Origin: Candidatus Aminicenantota bacterium
Lineage (GTDB): Bacteria > Acidobacteriota > Aminicenantia > UBA2199
Length of the DNA stretch: 13,710 nt
Assembly: GCA_020355945.1 (NCBI GenBank)
Contig: CP070627.1
Coordinates: 6,042,314 to 6,056,023, forward strand
Reading direction: 5' to 3'
Below the pieces are notes generated by a model that was not told where the DNA came from, did no database searches, and saw only the letters and a program-made list of their open reading frames with translations. Below are positions 1 through 6,685 of this stretch, piece after piece. The stretch's first letter is position 1; every line of letters begins with the position of its first letter. A program made the translations under genes and the position numbers.

Positions 1-2
1 TT

Positions 3-296
3 GCCAATACCCGGAACCGCAAACAAATGACCATGGGAGACCTGGAACATATCTTGAAAGAACGGATTTACGTATCCCAGAACGGGGTTACGGATGTGTT
101 CTGGCAGCAATTTTGCCAGGCAGAAATCATGAAAACCACAGTGCTTCAAATCGCGACAGGGGAAATGCCCGGGGATAAGAAATCGGTGTTCCGTTTGGAA
201 CAGCATGGATTTCTTGTTAAGGGAAAGGAGGGAGTTTACCGGATGCGGGTGCCGATTTTCGAAGAATGGGTGAAACGATTCGGAGAGTTGGTGTAA
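3..296 (+). CDS. P-loop ATPase, C-terminal winged-helix end (partial)
   Basis: The reading frame is open from the first base of the window, so the gene begins upstream and only its last 97 or so codons are seen. The visible part has no Walker motifs. It has the layout of the tail that follows the ATPase core in archaeal-type/STAND-like ATP-binding proteins: an aromatic segment (VFWQQF), a helical stretch with a small-residue turn (LQIATGEMPG), a 'LEQHGFLVKG' helix-turn typical of a winged helix, and the terminal 'YRMRVPIFEEWVKRF' motif in which a strand leads into a conserved Trp. The first in-frame Met (position 27) is internal and should not be taken as the start. The gene converges with the RHH-like gene on the other strand; about 107 bases separate the two stops and show no clear terminator hairpin. 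The family call rests on pattern recognition of the tail alone. Partner and function cannot be read from this fragment. Confidence 0.6.
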   Translation, partial: ANTRNRKQMTMGDLEHILKERIYVSQNGVTDVFWQQFCQAEIMKTTVLQIATGEMPGDKKSVFRLEQHGFLVKGKEGVYRMRVPIFEEWVKRFGELV

Positions 297-403
297 GGGA
301 ATTTCTTTTCTTGTCTCCTTCTCCCTCATTTTCGTTATAGAAATAAAATATTGTGATCTTTTCGCCTTCTTCAACCGGGAAAAAAGGTAACGCACGGCAC
401 ACA

Positions 404-766
404 TTATACATCTTTAGCAATATCTATATGGGATATGAATGAATGTACTATTGCCGATACCAGTTGCCCCGGACTAACATTTATTCCATCCTTTTTTTTG
501 TAATAATCGGCTATGGATTTAAGTTTGTTCCAATCATCTTCAAGTAAAGGTATCTTATTCCGCTTTTTTGAAGCTCCATCTAATTTTGGACGCCCCCCGG
601 ATGAAATCAATCTTTCTATGAGAAATTGGCGTAATTCAAAAAGTGAAATTGGAGCCTTTCGGGTGTCTATTTTAATCCCTATCCTTTTGGCACTTAAAGC
701 CTTCTCGATAAGCCGATCATTTATTCTTTTCTGCGTTTTACTTATATCTTTAATTAACTTTGCCAT
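404..766 (-). CDS. Ribbon-helix-helix-like DNA-binding protein (putative)
   Basis: A basic 120-aa protein with no signal peptide or membrane segment. Residues 1-55 are Lys/Arg-rich helix. A 'SSGGRPKLDG' linker leads to a C-terminal block (about 68-113) of strand 'NKIPLLEDDWNKL', a helix, a turn 'NVSPGQL' and a second helix 'VSAIVHSFIS'. That order resembles the strand-helix-helix of ribbon-helix-helix regulators and antitoxins, although no exact family is recognised. Its start overlaps the end of the 42-aa gene at 750-878 by 17 nt in another frame, so translation is probably coupled; no strong separate Shine-Dalgarno is visible. The only clear promoter lies before the small gene and has a perfect palindrome in its spacer, which fits autoregulation by this protein. 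Alternatives are a mobilisation-accessory protein or a plasmid-type repressor. The gene is likely real; its function is inferred. Confidence 0.6.
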   Translation of the reverse strand: MAKLIKDISKTQKRINDRLIEKALSAKRIGIKIDTRKAPISLFELRQFLIERLISSGGRPKLDGASKKRNKIPLLEDDWNKLKSIADYYKKKDGINVSPGQLVSAIVHSFISHIDIAKDV

Positions 767-878
767 TTTTATCTTTATTGGGAATGTACAACGTTAATTG
801 CTGTATGGAAGCTTCTTCCTCTGCGCCTACAATTTCTACTAAACTGGTTTCTACTATGTCTAACATATCATCTACCAT
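750..878 (-). CDS. 42-aa acidic small protein overlapping the RHH-like gene
   Basis: A short gene on the minus strand. ATG at 878 is preceded by GTGAGG (888-893) with a 9-nt spacer, and a consensus promoter lies about 20 nt upstream of that site. The product has an acidic amphipathic N-terminal half (starts MVDDMLDIVE, followed by a GAEEEAS run), then a short strand 'IQQLTLYIPNKD' and a basic tail. The stop codon (750-752) lies 17 nt inside the next gene, which starts at 766 in another frame; such an overlap usually means translational coupling and a fixed ratio of products. The promoter, Shine-Dalgarno and overlap together argue strongly for a real gene despite its length. I do not recognise the family. 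Its size and charge would suit the partner of a basic RHH protein (antitoxin- or adaptor-like), but no toxin domain is seen in either protein. Confidence 0.6.
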   Translation of the reverse strand: MVDDMLDIVETSLVEIVGAEEEASIQQLTLYIPNKDKNGKVN

Positions 879-905
879 ATTTATTTACCTCACGTTCTAA
901 TAATC

Positions 906-934
906 AATATAACACTTTTGGGGTCAAAAGTCAA
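906..934 (-). promoter_or_regulatory. Sigma70 promoter for the 42-aa/RHH-like gene pair
   Basis: On the minus strand, TTGACT (929-934) and TATATT (906-911) are separated by exactly 17 nt, close to the sigma70 consensus. The predicted transcription start near 899 gives a leader of about 20 nt before the small gene's ATG at 878. The spacer carries the palindrome listed separately. Confidence 0.65.
914..931. promoter_or_regulatory. Palindromic operator inside the promoter spacer
   Basis: The minus-strand sequence ACTTTTGACCCCAAAAGT is an inverted repeat with two perfect 7-bp arms (914-920 and 925-931) around a 4-nt centre. It fills most of the spacer between -35 and -10 and overlaps the end of -35, so a bound protein would block RNA polymerase. 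The natural candidate is the RHH-like protein encoded second in this transcript. The binding protein is inferred. Confidence 0.55.
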
Positions 935-1434
935 CTATAAAAAATTTAAATAAAATGCTCTCCATTCAAAATATTTGAGCTTAAAAGCGTCTATATTATT
1001 ACTTTGTGCTGCGCATGCTTTTTTATTTCAGAGATTTATGCCGGACGAATCGTTTTTTTTAAGAAATTTGCAGAACTCAATTTATCACTCTCGCCCGGAC
1101 AATCTCTATAAGGCCGATACGATGATTTTTGGGAATGGGCAGAAAGAAAGCACTTATATTAAGATTTTTAAAAAATTCAATAGTTAAACCTGCCCATTCA
1201 ATCTTTAATCACTTTTTAAACTCTTACAAAAGTATGTGCCTTCGGCTCCGTGAAGCATAGGGGGGCGCTTTTTGAAAAAACTGCCCCCCTGGACCCGTGA
1301 AACATCCGCAAAAACTTCTTATTATGCCGCCGCATACCAAATCATTTTTCCTTAAGTCAACAGCATTGCCCTGCCGCGGGGCCACCGTCCCCCGGAGGCA
1401 CAGAAAAATAAGGTCTCGGACAGCCAGTTTATTA
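935..1434. other. Intergenic stretch without a convincing gene
   Basis: The longest open frame, 975-1187 on the + strand, begins with TTG, has no Shine-Dalgarno site and encodes nothing recognisable. A 10-bp inverted repeat (GAATGGGCAG at 1132-1141, CTGCCCATTC at 1190-1199) spans the end of that frame. A hairpin repeat occupies 1260-1320. From 1330 to 1434 the DNA is GC-rich with short self-complementary strings (for example GCCC...GGGC around 1370-1385), downstream of the response regulator that ends at 1435. No tRNA, rRNA or CRISPR structure is seen. Confidence 0.5.
1260..1320 (-). repeat. Dispersed hairpin repeat, copy A (downstream of response regulator)
   Basis: On the minus strand the element starts with AAGTTTTTGCGG (about 1306-1317), then GGGTCCAG, then a near-palindrome at 1260-1289: an arm of Gs, CAG, a T run, a short turn, an A run, GCG and an arm of Cs. 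A 28-nt part of this hairpin is identical, in inverted orientation within the window, to copy B at 9821-9848. Both copies lie 3' of a gene and in that gene's direction, which suggests a terminator-like or mRNA-end role. A direct repeat of CCGTGAA(G/A)CAT flanks the hairpin on the + strand. Confidence 0.7.
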
Positions 1435-2103
1435 TTAACTTCCCTTATGTAGGATTTTTTCAGCCATTTCAGGATAGAGCTCTTTCACACAATCAGGACA
1501 TAAACTGTGACTGAGCTGGGCCTCGGAATGCTCTGACAAATATTCCTCTACATTCTGCCAATACCCTTTATCATCACGGATATTCTTACACCTGGCACAA
1601 ATAGGCAGTAAACCGGATAATCGCTTAACTTTTGAGAGAGCTTCTTTCAATTTCTCAATCAGTTCTTTTTCCCTGTCCCGGGCTTTCTTTAACTCCAAAT
1701 GAGTATTCACCCGGGCTAATAATTCAGTAGAATTAAATGGCTTGGAGATATAGTCCACAGCCCCCAGTTCCAGTCCCTTTACTATATCTGCTGTTTCGAT
1801 TTTGGCGGTTAGAAAAATGATAGGAATATCTTTTGTACGCGGAGATTCTTTTAGACGTTTACAGGCTGCAAAACCATCCATCTCCGGCATCATGATATCC
1901 AGGAGGATAAGGTCAGGAAGTATTTTTTTAACTACCTCCAAAGCCTGTTTCCCATTGGTGGCCACCGCAATCCTGTATCCTTTTGCTCTCAGGATATCAC
2001 CCAAAATCTTGAGATTCTGCGACACATCATCCACTATTAATACCAGGGGATTCTTTACTTCTTCATTTAAATTAAAGTCCATATGGTTATCTTGTTTTTC
2101 CAT
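1435..2103 (-). CDS. Response regulator: REC domain, coiled coil and CxxC...CPxC output segment
   Basis: A 222-aa cytoplasmic phosphotransfer protein. Residues 19-135 form a canonical receiver domain: acidic pair D25/D26 in 'LIVDD', phospho-acceptor D69 in 'LILLDIMMPEMDG', switch T99 in 'IIFLTA', and K121 in 'ISKPF'. Residues about 136-164 are a charged coiled coil. The C-terminus (165-212) carries 'LLPICARCKNIRDDKGYW' and 'SHSLCPDC', with C169/C172 and C202/C205. This segment recurs at the end of many bacterial REC and PAS signalling proteins and looks like a four-cysteine metal- or redox-sensing knuckle. There is no helix-turn-helix, GGDEF or HD domain, so DNA binding is not expected. No kinase is adjacent. 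The gene follows the permease on the same strand after 168 bases and may be read from the same transcript. The start at 2103 has no strong Shine-Dalgarno; Met8 is an alternative start. Confidence 0.85.
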   Translation of the reverse strand: MEKQDNHMDFNLNEEVKNPLVLIVDDVSQNLKILGDILRAKGYRIAVATNGKQALEVVKKILPDLILLDIMMPEMDGFAACKRLKESPRTKDIPIIFLTAKIETADIVKGLELGAVDYISKPFNSTELLARVNTHLELKKARDREKELIEKLKEALSKVKRLSGLLPICARCKNIRDDKGYWQNVEEYLSEHSEAQLSHSLCPDCVKELYPEMAEKILHKGS

Positions 2104-2183
2104 GTGGTTATTTTACCAGACATCTAGAAAACTCTCAACTCCCTGATTCACTATAAATCTACCGTCTAATTTTATAATTTTAG

Positions 2184-2218
2184 CCACGAAGATACAGTGA
2201 AGCATGAAGGGACACGAA
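2184..2218. repeat. Degenerate CACGAAG-type short tandem motif
   Basis: The gap between the permease and the response regulator contains a run of about four loosely repeated 8-10 nt units built on CACGAAG/GTGAAG/ATGAAGG. Similar strings are common between genes in environmental bacterial genomes. No function can be assigned. Confidence 0.35.
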
Positions 2219-2271
2219 AAAAGAAATTAAAAGTACTCTATCACAGCAATCCTTGAACCTTGCCCATGCGA

Positions 2272-4548
2272 TTAAATCAAGCGTTTGATCCAGGACTGGA
2301 AACCAGTAGTAGAATGAGCCATAATCAAAGGTTTTGCATATCTCTGCGAGACGATCTCAGGGATTGACTCCCTCCCCAATTGAGCCAGGATAGGCTTCCT
2401 GGTGGCACCAAGAACCAGCAGCTCATGATTTTCCGCTTCTTTTAAGATAGCTTCCACTATATTGTCTTCATAGCTAATTTTAACTTCCACCCGATCAGGG
2501 GACAGGTTATACTTTTTTGAGCATTCATTGACAAAGGCGCCAATATCAAATTTCCGTTTGGCGCTTTGTTCATTATAAACATAAAATATGATAATTTTCC
2601 CGTCTTCTTCTACCAGGTGACTGGCAATTTCAAAGGCAAAATATCCGTTGGGTCCCCCTGCCAGAGGTAATAATATGTTTTTATAAGAGAGATTCCCTCC
2701 GCCTTTCAGCACCACCACATTACAGGGTGACCGTTCGATAATCGGGTCAATGGTGCTGCCAAATATAAATTGGCGAGTATGCTTGCCGCCATGCCAGCCA
2801 ATAATCAACATATCGGCTTTTTTTTGTTTGGAGGCGCTCACGATACCTCGTGATATGTTCCGGCAGTAGCGAATAGTAGAACTGATAGGAAATAGGGGTT
2901 CCAGGTAAAGCATACTTTCAACAATAGCCTCTTTTCCTTCCCATAAATAGTCTTTTGCAGCGGTTAAGGGGACTTGTTCCGGGACCGGGACCATGTGAAT
3001 CAGTTCAATCCTGGCATTTTTAGCAGAACTGAGTTTGTAAGTGGTGCGGACCATTTCAATGGCGCTTTTAGGGTGCGCTACCGCCACCATGATGAGGTAC
3101 TCTTCACCCACGGAAGGCTCCGGGGCTTTCTCCTCTTCCAATACCTGGATTTCGTACGCGGTAGTCAAGGCCCGCTTTTTGGAATACCAATGGTAAATGA
3201 GAATCCCTGTTATAATCCACAGAGGAGAGATGATCCAGGCAATAATACTCATATGAAGCAGCCAAAAGATCAATACAGCCTGGAGAATGATGGCCAGGAT
3301 AGGTAACAGGGGGAAAAAAGGCATAATAAAGCCGTAGGTTAATTCATCTCCCATATTCCACCTGACTTTTATTACACAAAGATTCACCAAAAAGAACAAG
3401 ATTAAAAACATCATACTGGCACTGGAAGCCACATCCATAGTAGGCAAAAGCGTTGCCACCAGGATAACCAGGCCTGCCGTAGCTAATAACGCAGCCCAGG
3501 GTGTTTTTCTTTTTTTAGAAATTTTAGCGAAGAAAGGCGAGACCATATGATCGCGACCAAGCGCGTATAAGGCCCGGGTAGCAGAGTAAATCGTAGAGTT
3601 AAGGGCAGAGGTGGAGGCAAAAATAACCGCTAAAGTTAATAAAAAATTCCCCATAGGCAGCAGCCGGGATATCGCTTCCCCAAACCCCCGTTCTCTAAAA
3701 CTGCCGATCCATTCCCAGGGTGCGCCAATAACGCCCGGGTCTCCTGCTTTTACCGCAATAACCGTGGCAAAGGCTACCCCTACATAGGTCAACGTTACAA
3801 TAAAAACAGAATAAAGCATGGCTTTAGGTAAATTCTTCCTGGGTTCAATGGTTTCATCACCAGCTTGAGCGATGACTTCATAACCTTCAAAAGCAACATA
3901 AGTAAACCCCATGGTAATTAAAAGTTTTGCCCAGCCATTGGGTAAAAAAGGCTTAAAATTCTGCAAGCGAGATGGGTCTTTAATAACTATCACCAGGCCA
4001 ATCAACCCAATAACCACCAGGAATAACGTTTGCCCTAAAGTGAACAGTGCCCCGATTTTCCCGGTTTCGGATGCGCCGCGATAATTAATAAAGATAAAAA
4101 AGCTGGCCACCAATACAGCCACTATTTTTTCTGTAATTGCCAGGGGAAACGGGACCCAGGAGAGCACACCTAATACGCTTAAATAACGAACCGTATAGAT
4201 AGCAAAAGTAACGGCATATAAACTGCCAGCTACACTGGAAGCATACCATTCCATCCAGCCGGCAATAAAACTGGGGCCCCTGCCAAAACCAATCCTGGCA
4301 TAATTGTATGCACCCCCGGCATGAGGCACTGCTGAACTCAGCTCTGCATAAGAAGCCGCAGTGAACATGGCAATCAGACCATTTAATAAAAAAGTTAAAA
4401 GAACACCACCAGGCCCTACCACATAAAGGGCATTCCCTACCCCTAAAAATACCCCGGCACCAATCATCATACCCAGTCCCATCATGGTAATATGGAACAG
4501 GCTCAAATCTCGAGATAACTCCGATGAAACCGGTTCTTTACCTGCCAT
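2272..4548 (-). CDS. APC-family amino-acid permease fused to two UspA domains
   Basis: A 758-aa inner-membrane transporter. Residues about 15-455 are a 12-helix-type APC permease: the unwound first-helix motif 'GLGMMIGAGVFLG' (24-36), 'SSAVPHAGGAYNYAR' (71-85), and a conserved 'FEGYEVIAQAGDETIEPRKNLP' loop (about 220-241). After a cytoplasmic linker come two universal-stress domains. USP1 (about 484-615) keeps the ATP-binding pattern G-x2-G-x9-G-S/T at 584-599; USP2 (about 622-745) has a degenerate loop ('GATRKP...LGRESI') and may be structural. APC-USP fusions are known for amino-acid or polyamine/cation uptake, with nucleotide binding thought to tune transport; the substrate here is unknown. 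The start ATG lies 11 nt inside the preceding 52-aa gene and has only a weak Shine-Dalgarno, so it is probably translated by coupling. The EIIA-like regulator lies upstream on the same strand. Confidence 0.9.
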   Translation of the reverse strand: MAGKEPVSSELSRDLSLFHITMMGLGMMIGAGVFLGVGNALYVVGPGGVLLTFLLNGLIAMFTAASYAELSSAVPHAGGAYNYARIGFGRGPSFIAGWMEWYASSVAGSLYAVTFAIYTVRYLSVLGVLSWVPFPLAITEKIVAVLVASFFIFINYRGASETGKIGALFTLGQTLFLVVIGLIGLVIVIKDPSRLQNFKPFLPNGWAKLLITMGFTYVAFEGYEVIAQAGDETIEPRKNLPKAMLYSVFIVTLTYVGVAFATVIAVKAGDPGVIGAPWEWIGSFRERGFGEAISRLLPMGNFLLTLAVIFASTSALNSTIYSATRALYALGRDHMVSPFFAKISKKRKTPWAALLATAGLVILVATLLPTMDVASSASMMFLILFFLVNLCVIKVRWNMGDELTYGFIMPFFPLLPILAIILQAVLIFWLLHMSIIAWIISPLWIITGILIYHWYSKKRALTTAYEIQVLEEEKAPEPSVGEEYLIMVAVAHPKSAIEMVRTTYKLSSAKNARIELIHMVPVPEQVPLTAAKDYLWEGKEAIVESMLYLEPLFPISSTIRYCRNISRGIVSASKQKKADMLIIGWHGGKHTRQFIFGSTIDPIIERSPCNVVVLKGGGNLSYKNILLPLAGGPNGYFAFEIASHLVEEDGKIIIFYVYNEQSAKRKFDIGAFVNECSKKYNLSPDRVEVKISYEDNIVEAILKEAENHELLVLGATRKPILAQLGRESIPEIVSQRYAKPLIMAHSTTGFQSWIKRLI

Positions 4549-4696
4549 TTTTTAACTCATTCAATATTTCCCGGATAGAATGCAGCCTCTTCTTAGAGAT
4601 CATCTCAATGGTTCTGCGGCTCCATAAAACAACAAAGGTGAGAAAGAAAATACCTCCAACAATGATGATGACTCCAAGCACTGTATCAAAATCCAT
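4538..4696 (-). CDS. 52-aa single-span membrane protein overlapping the permease start
   Basis: A short gene with ATG at 4696 and Shine-Dalgarno GGAG seven bases upstream. The product begins MDFDTVLG. It has one strongly hydrophobic helix (about residues 5-25, ending in Trp), then a basic stretch (SRR...SKKR) and an amphipathic C-terminal helix. The positive-inside rule predicts the N-terminus outside and the tail in the cytoplasm. Its stop (4538-4540) falls inside the permease gene, an 11-nt overlap in a different frame, which suggests coupled synthesis. The layout resembles small accessory subunits of transporters such as KdpF or the small partners of symporters, but no sequence family is recognised. 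The most economical reading is a stabilising or regulatory subunit of the permease. The translation signal is good; the role is inferred. Confidence 0.65.
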   Translation of the reverse strand: MDFDTVLGVIIIVGGIFFLTFVVLWSRRTIEMISKKRLHSIREILNELKNGR

Positions 4697-4774
4697 TTAA
4701 AAACTCCATTTTATTAATATCCTGTAAAAGAATACAAAAAAAACAAACTTTTTCTTTATACTTTTTTTTAATCC

Positions 4775-4877
4775 TGAAGGCTTCCAACCCGGCTAAACTA
4801 CGGATTCCTCCCCTGCGGATGTCATCCGGAATTTCGGTGCATTTACTGACGAAACGATTCATTTTAAGAAGCCTTCA
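4775..4877. repeat. Element bounded by a 10-bp inverted repeat, with internal stems
   Basis: TGAAGGCTTC (4775-4784) and GAAGCCTTCA (4868-4877) are exact inverted repeats. Between them are ATTCC...GGAAT and CGGAT...ATCCG self-complementary strings (about 4802-4835). The element lies in the 298-bp gap between the EIIA gene and the small membrane protein gene. It could be a folded part of the operon mRNA or a small non-autonomous repeat. No open frame fills it. Confidence 0.4.
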
Positions 4878-4881
4878 AGAT

Positions 4882-4937
4882 GGCCCGTAGGGCCTTTTTA
4901 GGTTCCCCATGCCATGGGGCCACGCAAAAACTTTTTA
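4882..4937 (-). repeat. Structured dispersed repeat, copy D (downstream of EIIA gene)
   Basis: On the minus strand the order is AAAAAGTTTTTGCG, then hairpin CCCCAT-GGC-ATGGGG (4905-4919), then CCT-AAAA-AGG, then GGCCC-TAC-GGGCC (4882-4894). Copy C (8773-8852, + strand) has the same order with different stem sequences. Read on the + strand, 4882-4899 is a GC stem followed by five Ts, which would act as an intrinsic terminator; no + strand gene precedes it, so it is better seen as part of the repeat. Confidence 0.6.
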
Positions 4938-4994
4938 TTAGCGAACCCTTGGGTTCTGTTGTTCTGATTGTATTAATACATATCAATTGCATTT

Positions 4995-5483
4995 CTAACT
5001 GGGATTCTCTGTGGGGTGATTATTATTGAAATCTTCGGAAATCAACCCGATGACTTCTTCTGCTTTCTCAGCCTCCAATAAATTATCGATCATGGAATTC
5101 TTTTTTAAAATTTTAACCATTTGAGAAAGCAGCATTAAGTACTCTCGATGCTGTTTTTCACCGGCAACGATCATGATTACAATTCGAACCGGTGTTCCAT
5201 CCAATGATTCATAATCATCAATGGCGTTTTTGTTTATTCCTATAGCAATAATGATGTTTTCCACTCCTTTAATCCTGGCATGGGGAACGGCAATGCCAAG
5301 ACCAAGGCCTGTACTCATCAATTCTTCCCTTGAAAAAATAGACCTCCTGAGTAAATCAACATCTTCAATCAAATTCTCATTTTCAATCAACCGGATCAAC
5401 GCTTCCAGGTTGTCTTTCTTTTTAACCAGGTTTGAAAAAAATGTAAGTTCCTTTTTTAATATCGCTTTCAAGTCCATATTCAT
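4995..5483 (-). CDS. PTS EIIA (fructose/nitrogen-type) regulatory domain protein
   Basis: A 162-aa stand-alone PTS_EIIA type-2 domain. The active-site block 'STGLGLGIAVPHARIKGV' (57-74) matches the family, with phospho-acceptor H68; a second conserved region 'VAGEKQHREYLMLLSQM' (106-122) includes H112. No EIIB or EIIC component lies nearby, and the domain fills the whole protein. It is therefore more likely a regulator of the PtsN (EIIA-Ntr) kind than part of a sugar permease. PtsN-type proteins bind and control other proteins, including ion transporters, according to their phosphorylation state. Its position at the head of the transcript leading to the small membrane protein and the APC-USP permease suggests that this transporter is its target. 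The Shine-Dalgarno GGAG lies 10 nt before the ATG; Met3 is an alternative start. The acidic/Asn-rich tail after residue 150 is not part of the fold. Confidence 0.88.
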   Translation of the reverse strand: MNMDLKAILKKELTFFSNLVKKKDNLEALIRLIENENLIEDVDLLRRSIFSREELMSTGLGLGIAVPHARIKGVENIIIAIGINKNAIDDYESLDGTPVRIVIMIVAGEKQHREYLMLLSQMVKILKKNSMIDNLLEAEKAEEVIGLISEDFNNNHPTENPS

Positions 5484-5515
5484 GATATTTGAGCTCCATT
5501 CGCATGCAAAAAAAG

Positions 5516-5544
5516 ATTTTAATCGAAATTCCAGTAAATATCAA
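5516..5544 (-). promoter_or_regulatory. Promoter for the EIIA - small protein - permease unit
   Basis: On the minus strand, TTGATA (5539-5544) and TAAAAT (5516-5521) are 17 nt apart. The predicted start near 5509 gives a leader of about 26 nt before the EIIA ATG. The site lies in the 83-bp gap after the amidohydrolase gene, so the EIIA unit can be expressed separately from it. Confidence 0.5.
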
Positions 5545-5566
5545 GTCAAAATTTTTGATTAATTGG

Positions 5567-6547
5567 TTATAATCCCAGTAAGCGAGCAGCATTTTCGCCG
5601 TATATTCCTGCTTTTTCTTTTGGAGAAATTTGCAATCGGTGGATGCTGTCTTTCATTTGTTTCAAGCTTCCGATCCGGTGAGGATAATCGCTGCCAGCCA
5701 CCAGGTGATCCGCACCTGCAAAATCAATGGCCAACTGCAAGGCGTTGATATCAAAGTTAACCGTATCGTAATAAAATTCTCTCAGGTACTCACTGGGCGG
5801 CCGGCTGATATTTTCCCGGCACTCTTTGAATGCATGGTATCCCCGGTCCAGCCGTTCGGCCAGGTAGGGGATTGCACCGCCCAGGTGACCAAGCACCCAG
5901 GTTATACCGGGAAATTTTTCAACTACGCCGCTGAACACTAATTTTGCAGCCGCCAGTGTGGTATCAAAGGTAAACCCGATCAGCGGCATGAGCCAGTAAT
6001 CGGTCATGGCTTCTACGCCCACCGGGAATGAGGGATGAATATAGAAAACAGCCTTCAATTCATCGGCTTTCTCATAAAGCGGCCGGAATTGCTCGTGGCT
6101 CAACGCAGTGCCGTTCACATTGCTGAACACCATGACACCTTTAAATCCCAATTGAGCAAACGCCCGGTCCAGTTCTTTAACCGATGCTGCCGCATCATTA
6201 AGCGGCAGTGTAGCTAAAGCAGCAAACCGGTCACCACGCTCCCGGACAATCCGGGCAAAACTGTCATTCACCATTTGTGCCAGTTCCACCGAACGTCCGG
6301 GTGACTCAATATGGGGCCCGGGTGTGGTAAACGTAATGATTTGTTTATTGATTCCTGCCTCTTCCAGTACTTGCGCACGAAATTCGATATCCCTGTGCCC
6401 GGGCACAAGAATATTGTAATCACCGGGATATTGTAACAGCGGATTACCATCGTCATCGTAGGTTACTTTAATATTACTGGGGCCGGATTCCAATGCCTTT
6501 ACATATTCAGGCGGATAAAAGTGATTGTGGAAATCAATAATTGTCAT
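5567..6547 (-). CDS. Amidohydrolase-2 family (ACMSD-like) metal-dependent hydrolase/decarboxylase
   Basis: A 326-aa TIM-barrel enzyme of the amidohydrolase superfamily (PF04909 type). Metal ligands are visible in the usual order: H7 and H9 in 'DFHNHF', H171 in 'VFYIHPSFP', H221 in 'WVLGHLGG', and D287 in 'VAGSDYPH'. The family includes 2-amino-3-carboxymuconate-semialdehyde decarboxylase, gamma-resorcylate and related decarboxylases, and some hydrolases. Several members decarboxylate aromatic or muconate substrates without cofactors other than Zn or Mn. The substrate cannot be told from sequence alone. There is no signal peptide, so it is cytoplasmic. Its ATG has a strong AAGGAG Shine-Dalgarno with an 8-nt spacer. 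It follows metG on the same strand after 138 bp with no clear terminator between them, so some read-through is possible, but a functional link with MetRS is not expected. Confidence 0.85.
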   Translation of the reverse strand: MTIIDFHNHFYPPEYVKALESGPSNIKVTYDDDGNPLLQYPGDYNILVPGHRDIEFRAQVLEEAGINKQIITFTTPGPHIESPGRSVELAQMVNDSFARIVRERGDRFAALATLPLNDAAASVKELDRAFAQLGFKGVMVFSNVNGTALSHEQFRPLYEKADELKAVFYIHPSFPVGVEAMTDYWLMPLIGFTFDTTLAAAKLVFSGVVEKFPGITWVLGHLGGAIPYLAERLDRGYHAFKECRENISRPPSEYLREFYYDTVNFDINALQLAIDFAGADHLVAGSDYPHRIGSLKQMKDSIHRLQISPKEKAGIYGENAARLLGL

Positions 6548-6685
6548 GTTTTTATCTCCTTATCACTGCTGTATCCTGGAATACTTCGCTGTATGGGAAT
6601 CTAAAGAGTTTTTTTGATTCTTTCAGTCTAATTTGATGCTCTTCGAGATAAGCGTGATAGACCTAAATGGTATTTCGGGCATGAA

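Noticed and set aside
975..1187. 70-codon frame on the + strand
   Set aside because: It starts with TTG, has no Shine-Dalgarno and no recognisable protein features, and ends within a 10-bp inverted repeat; it is probably a chance frame.
4882..4899. Stand-alone intrinsic terminator on the + strand
   Set aside because: The stem plus T run is convincing in shape, but no + strand gene precedes it and the same stem is the third stem of repeat copy D.
6600..6685. Terminator or promoter between metG and the amidohydrolase gene
   Set aside because: No stable stem followed by Ts and no -35/-10 pair with good spacing is visible; only the strong Shine-Dalgarno before 6547 is clear.
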